Of a stretch of 64,000 nucleotides of DNA, positions 60,586 through 64,000 are shown one piece after another. This stretch comes from Flavobacterium sp. UBA7665 (GTDB taxonomy: Bacteria; Bacteroidota; Bacteroidia; Flavobacteriales; Flavobacteriaceae). Under the pieces are notes generated by a model, which saw nothing but the letters and a program-made list of their open reading frames with translations, was not told the DNA's origin and searched no databases. The stretch is from contig DLHP01000043.1 of the NCBI GenBank assembly GCA_002483285.1, forward strand, positions 132,262 through 196,261. Reading direction: 5' to 3'. The translations under genes were made by a program, and so were the position numbers. Numbering within the stretch: the stretch's first letter is position 1; each line of letters begins with the position of its first letter.

Positions 60586-61596
60586 TTATTCCAATACCGA
60601 ATAATCGCCAATGCTCACGCTGGTAAACTGCCCGTTGTAATTCACGTGGCTGCCAATCATGGCATTGTCGAGCGAGGCATTTTTAATGTGCGAATTGTTC
60701 TGTACCAAACTGTTTTTGATGGTCGAATCGATGACGTGGCAACCTTTGCCAAGCGACACATTCGGGCCAACCGTTGCATTGACTAAGATCACGTCCGGAC
60801 CGATATAACACGGCGGGATGATGGTTGAATTCTCAAGTTTTACATCATAATCCACCAAATGCTCGCCATCGTTGTGTAAAAAGTTAAGCATGCGCGAATT
60901 GGTCTCGACCGTCACATTTTTGTTGCCACAATCCATCCATTCGTCGACTTTGCCGGGAACGAATTTGAGGCCTTTGACTTTCATGTTTTCAAGACCGTCG
61001 GTGAGTTGGTATTCGCCGCCTTTTACGACGTTGTTGTCTAACAAATATTGCAATTCGTCACGCAAAGCCTCACCCGATTTAAAATAATAGATGCCGATGA
61101 TGGCCAAATCTGATACAAAATCCTTTGGTTTTTCAACAAAATCCACGATTTGGTTGCTCTCATTCAATTGAACGACGCCAAATGCGCTTGGGTCTTCTAC
61201 CTGTTTCACCCAAATCACGCTGTCTGCCGATGTGTCTAAGGTAAAATCGGCGCGGAACAAGGTGTCGGCATAGGCCACGACAATCGGCCCTGACATGGAC
61301 TCCTTGGCGCACATAATGGCGTGCGCGGTGCCGAGTGCCTGGTTTTGGTAATAGATAGTTCCTTTGGATCCGAGTTTTTCGGCAATCGCGATCAGGTCTT
61401 TTTCGACCTGTACGCCAAAATCCTCGTGGATGATAAACGCGATTTCTTCTATTTCCTGGTTGATGACGTTGGCAATATCTTCTACCAATCGGTGTACGAT
61501 GGGTTTTCCGGCAATCGGGATGAGTGGTTTTGGAACGGTTAAGGTATGTGGTCTGAGGCGCGAACCACGTCCGGCCATAGGTACGATTATTTTCAT
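60586..61596 (-). CDS. Sugar-phosphate nucleotidyltransferase with left-handed beta-helix tail
   Basis: A 336-residue enzyme with the nucleotide loop VPMAGRGSRLRPHTLTVPKPLIPIAGKPI and VDEWMDCGNKNVTVET. The C terminus (~250-336) has hexapeptide repeats (VLVNATVGPNVSLGKGCHVIDSTI...). It most resembles glucose-1-phosphate thymidylyl- or uridylyltransferases; the exact substrate cannot be told by eye. The ATG at 61596 is chosen because the 23 codons upstream are repeat sequence (GAATGTT-type units). Confidence 0.9.
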   Translation of the reverse strand: MKIIVPMAGRGSRLRPHTLTVPKPLIPIAGKPIVHRLVEDIANVINQEIEEIAFIIHEDFGVQVEKDLIAIAEKLGSKGTIYYQNQALGTAHAIMCAKESMSGPIVVAYADTLFRADFTLDTSADSVIWVKQVEDPSAFGVVQLNESNQIVDFVEKPKDFVSDLAIIGIYYFKSGEALRDELQYLLDNNVVKGGEYQLTDGLENMKVKGLKFVPGKVDEWMDCGNKNVTVETNSRMLNFLHNDGEHLVDYDVKLENSTIIPPCYIGPDVILVNATVGPNVSLGKGCHVIDSTIKNSLVQNNSHIKNASLDNAMIGSHVNYNGQFTSVSIGDYSVLE

Positions 61597-61627
61597 ATTG
61601 TTGAATGTTGAATGCTGAACGCTGAAA

Positions 61628-61670
61628 AACGAATGTTGAAGTGGAGAAACTTCAAAATTCAACATTCGTT
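61628..61670. repeat. Inverted repeat before the nucleotidyltransferase gene
   Basis: Perfect 13-bp arms AACGAATGTTGAA (61628-61640) and TTCAACATTCGTT (61658-61670), with an inner TTGAAG/CTTCAA pair. Tandem GTTGAATGTTGAATG units lie beside it (61598-61620). Confidence 0.65.
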
Positions 61671-61691
61671 AATCATTGTTCGATATTAAAA

Positions 61692-62045
61692 TTATTTACT
61701 TTTTGATGTTGCTATACTTTTCACAAAGATTGCAATTAGTTCATTGTTTTCAATTAATGCTTTTGATATTTTATTATCAGGTTTTGAACATAGATTCGCC
61801 CGTTCAATAATCTTAAGGCAAGCAAAAGTCTCACGTAACTCTTTTAGTGCAATAGACATCTTGTGGATGAAATCATTTCGAGATTCAGCACTTTGTGCTT
61901 CACTATAATTCAGTGATGGAGAAGATCCTGATCGGATAATTTGCCCTATTAAATGTTTTCCCGCTCTGGAGCTTTCGACTTCTTTTGTAATCTCAATTAT
62001 CATCACCGCAAAGTCTATTAGTCTTTCGTGTAAATCGTATTTCAT
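61692..62045 (-). CDS. Four-helix-bundle protein (S23/IVP family)
   Basis: A 117-residue all-helical protein with the family core LIDFAVMIIEITKEVESSRAGKHLIGQIIRSGSSPSLNYSEAQSAESRNDFIHKMSIALKEL. Members are found as intervening sequence ORFs in 23S rRNA genes and as stand-alone genes; their role is unknown. Its base composition is more AT-rich than its neighbours, and it splits an otherwise usual dut-nucleotidyltransferase order. It may be a mobile gene. Confidence 0.88.
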   Translation of the reverse strand: MKYDLHERLIDFAVMIIEITKEVESSRAGKHLIGQIIRSGSSPSLNYSEAQSAESRNDFIHKMSIALKELRETFACLKIIERANLCSKPDNKISKALIENNELIAIFVKSIATSKSK

Positions 62046-62110
62046 GGCTTGTATGGTTTTTATTCGGCTTGTATTTCATTTCAAAATTCGTTGTTCGTTT
62101 CAATATTGGA

Positions 62111-62554
62111 CTATTTCACACCTGTTGAGCCAAATCCGCCTTCGCCACGCGAGGTTTCGGATAGAACATCAACCGAAATCCACTCGGCGCGTTCGTGTTT
62201 GGCGATGACAAGCTGGGCGATGCGTTCGCCGTTTTCTACCACAAAAGGTTCGGCCGATAAATTTACTAAAATAACACCGATTTCACCGCGGTAATCGGCA
62301 TCGACGGTGCCCGGTGAATTGAGCACAGTGATGCCTTTCTTTGCGGCGAGCCCACTGCGCGGACGTACCTGCGCTTCATAGCCGATGGGCAGTTCAATGA
62401 ACAAACCCGTTTTGACGATTGCGCGTTCAAGCGGATTCAAAGTTATGGATTCTGATAAATTCGCGCGCAAATCCATTCCGGCCGACGCGATGGTTTCGTA
62501 ATTGGGCAAGTCGTGGCTGGACTTGTTGATGATTTTGATTGTGGTGTTTTGCAT
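62111..62554 (-). CDS. dut: dUTP diphosphatase
   Basis: Hydrolyses dUTP to dUMP to keep uracil out of DNA. The 147-residue protein has all five motifs: [44 protein letters not shown] and the C-terminal [10 protein letters not shown]. It heads the minus-strand cluster running to envC. Confidence 0.97.
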   Translation of the reverse strand: MQNTTIKIINKSSHDLPNYETIASAGMDLRANLSESITLNPLERAIVKTGLFIELPIGYEAQVRPRSGLAAKKGITVLNSPGTVDADYRGEIGVILVNLSAEPFVVENGERIAQLVIAKHERAEWISVDVLSETSRGEGGFGSTGVK

Positions 62555-62575
62555 GGTGTTTCTATTGTGACGAAA

Positions 62576-62659
62576 AGCCCTAGCCCTGATAGTAGTGGAA
62601 ATCCTTTTGTGCCGGGGTTCGGCACAAAAGATTGGAGCGGATAGCAGGAAATAGCTCCT
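62576..62659 (+). repeat. Dispersed structured intergenic element, copy 7 (type B)
   Basis: AGCCCTAGCCCTGATAGTAGTGG, then stem CCTTTTGTGCC / GGCACAAAAG, then ATTGGAGCGGATAGCAGG and AATAGCTCC. It lies upstream of dut, antisense to it. The rest of 62660-62875 is AT-rich and holds only the chitinase terminator. Confidence 0.78.
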
Positions 62660-62693
62660 AAAAAAATCATCATCACTTTACTTCATTATAAAA

Positions 62694-62725
62694 CAAAAAA
62701 AACCTGGCAATATAATTGCCAGGTT
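62694..62725 (-). terminator. Terminator of the chitinase gene
   Basis: Perfect 10-bp stem AACCTGGCAA (62701-62710) / TTGCCAGGTT (62716-62725). On the minus strand it is followed by a T-rich run (62700-62691). It is 150 bases after the chitinase stop. Confidence 0.82.
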
Positions 62726-62875
62726 CATAATGCGCTCCTCAAGGTGAAAACCAAATAACAAATCACCTCAATTCACTGCATTTATTCGAAATAAAAATCA
62801 GATTAAAAAATAAATAACCAAACTCAATTTTAACCGTCCCAATACTTTTATTTCTAAATTTTCAATCATTTTATT

Positions 62876-64000
62876 CTAGTTTAAAAAGTTCATTACTTTA
62901 AATGATTTCTTGTTTCCTGATTTGTCTGTTACTACAACTAAAAACAATTGTTTAGTTGAGAAACTATGACTTTGAAGCAATACTTCTTTATTGTTTTGAA
63001 CATTTCTGTGACTTACTAAATTTTGTCCAACTATGTTGAATACATCAACCTGAGCGATATCTTCATTTTCATTTGAAACTGATAATGCATTGTTTTTAAA
63101 ATATGCTATCGTTGCATTGCTTTTTGAAGAAATATCATCAAGAGCTAATGTTTTTGCTGCACCTTGTGATGCGAAATAAGCTGCATACGCTTTAGATAAT
63201 TCAGATGAATTACCACAAGAAGATGCATCCCAGTTTACAGACCAAGTCATTAAACCTCTTAAAGAAGGGTATGGTCCGCCTGGCTGCATAGTGTATGTTC
63301 TTCCAGAAAAAGTAGTTCCGGTTCTTAAATAATGCATAGCATTTATTCCTTCTTGCGGTGTTAAATAACCGCTACCTGCTGCACTCGGACAAGCCGGTAA
63401 TGCAATAAGAACTTTTGAGGCCGGTAAACCATCAAAACGCATTCCTGTTGAAGCAATGTTATATCCTTTGATCACCATATCAGTCAGGGCTGTTACCATG
63501 TTTGATTTCTTAGCTGATCCATAATATTGACCATCTAATCCGTTTTCTCCTCCTGTATTGTACAATTGTACTGCTAACAAATCTAATTCGTTACGCAAGT
63601 TTTGAATGATTGGCAGGAACGAACCAAAAGTATCTGTATAAGTAGAATATCCTCCTTGTACGTATTGTGTTTCCGGAGCTGCAGTTAATAAAAATCCAGG
63701 ACCATAGTAAGCTTTTAATTCTTTGAAAGCATCTACTACGTTTTTTAATCTTGGATAAGCAGAAATACCCGCATAAGAAATATCTCTTAAATTTCCTGCA
63801 CTAAAATTCATTGATCCGCCTTCAAAATCAATATCAACTCCATCAAATTGATATTCATCAATAATTGCTTTTAGACCATTAACAAAAATGTTTTTTTGAG
63901 TTACATTCTCTAAAACAACATGACCATTTTGACCTCCAATAGAAACAATAACAGGAACGCCGCTATCTCTTAAGGATTTTATATCATTTTTCAACAATTG
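62876..64000 (-). CDS. GH18 chitinase with T9SS sorting domain, N terminus beyond the window
   Basis: The frame is open to the window edge, so the signal peptide and the start of the barrel are missing; 374 codons are seen. The GH18 active-site motif is FDGVDIDFEGG (catalytic Glu in DxxDxDxE). Other conserved parts are VSIGGQNG, TAAPETQY and LRGLMTWSVNWDASS. The last ~75 residues are a T9SS sorting domain (DIAQVDVFNIVGQNLVSHRN...). It hydrolyses chitin outside the cell. The gene is clearly more AT-rich than most of the window and uses A/T-ending codons, which suggests transfer or a different gene history. Confidence 0.93.
   Translation of the reverse strand, partial: QLLKNDIKSLRDSGVPVIVSIGGQNGHVVLENVTQKNIFVNGLKAIIDEYQFDGVDIDFEGGSMNFSAGNLRDISYAGISAYPRLKNVVDAFKELKAYYGPGFLLTAAPETQYVQGGYSTYTDTFGSFLPIIQNLRNELDLLAVQLYNTGGENGLDGQYYGSAKKSNMVTALTDMVIKGYNIASTGMRFDGLPASKVLIALPACPSAAGSGYLTPQEGINAMHYLRTGTTFSGRTYTMQPGGPYPSLRGLMTWSVNWDASSCGNSSELSKAYAAYFASQGAAKTLALDDISSKSNATIAYFKNNALSVSNENEDIAQVDVFNIVGQNLVSHRNVQNNKEVLLQSHSFSTKQLFLVVVTDKSGNKKSFKVMNFLN

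Noticed and set aside
61597..61665. N-terminal 23-codon extension of the nucleotidyltransferase
   Set aside because: It is read from GAATGTT-type repeat sequence; the family start is the ATG at 61596.

Overview
The window is a 64-kb piece of a chromosome from a gliding member of the Flavobacteriaceae, probably Flavobacterium or a close relative. The evidence is gldH next to ricT and a class A penicillin-binding protein, four secreted proteins with C-terminal type IX secretion (T9SS) sorting domains, a TonB receptor, many DUF families typical of Bacteroidetes (DUF1569, DUF4199, DUF4292, DUF4421), and promoters of the Bacteroidetes type (TTTG / TAnnTTTG). By eye the base composition is mid-40s % G+C, with more AT-rich patches at about 61.7-62.05 kb and 62.7-64 kb. 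I saw no rRNA, tRNA or CRISPR array.

Layout. 0-7.6 kb is a metal-uptake block: the 3' part of feoB, a small FeoB-associated Cys-rich protein, a DtxR/MntR-type regulator, an Nramp transporter fused to a universal stress protein domain, and a divergent TonB receptor. 7.7-11.3 kb has a bacilliredoxin and a coupled trhO-trhP-ferredoxin operon for tRNA wobble uridine hydroxylation. 11.4-17.3 kb has ricT, gldH, PBP1A and both subunits of succinyl-CoA:3-ketoacid CoA-transferase. 17.4-24.5 kb has a DUF1569 protein, two tandem paralogous T9SS cargo proteins, a nucleoside-recognition membrane protein and a large subtilisin-like T9SS protease. 24.5-30.5 kb is mixed: an exonuclease, a solitary tyrosine recombinase, a VOC protein, DUF4199, a membrane LuxR regulator, a beta-lactamase-like serine hydrolase, Ogt and a lipoprotein cytochrome c. 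30.6-41 kb carries nearly the whole heme pathway: hemB, F, E, D, C, A on the minus strand, an AraC regulator, then hemH and hemJ on the plus strand, with a histidine kinase coupled to hemJ. Only hemL is absent. 42.5-57 kb has enoyl-CoA hydratase, an HD hydrolase, an acyl-ACP desaturase, two PlsC acyltransferases, recA, a lipoprotein/ECF sigma/trans-envelope anti-sigma operon, trpS, dprA, a HU-SPOR protein and a thioesterase. 57-62.6 kb is an envelope cluster (EnvC, DUF4292, TPR, nucleotidyltransferase, a four-helix-bundle protein, dut). The window ends in a partial GH18 chitinase.

The most interesting points are these. (1) TrhO and TrhP, two alternative enzymes for the same tRNA modification, are encoded side by side with a ferredoxin and share an 84-residue C-terminal module (52 identities, ungapped). 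(2) An ECF sigma factor is coupled to a protein with an inner-membrane anchor, a long disordered periplasmic linker and a C-terminal outer-membrane beta-barrel, the architecture of dual-membrane-spanning anti-sigma factors. (3) The mntH / TonB-receptor divergent promoters share a palindrome holding both -33 boxes, and an operator-like inverted repeat covers the receptor -7 box. (4) Seven copies of a structured intergenic element lie across the window.
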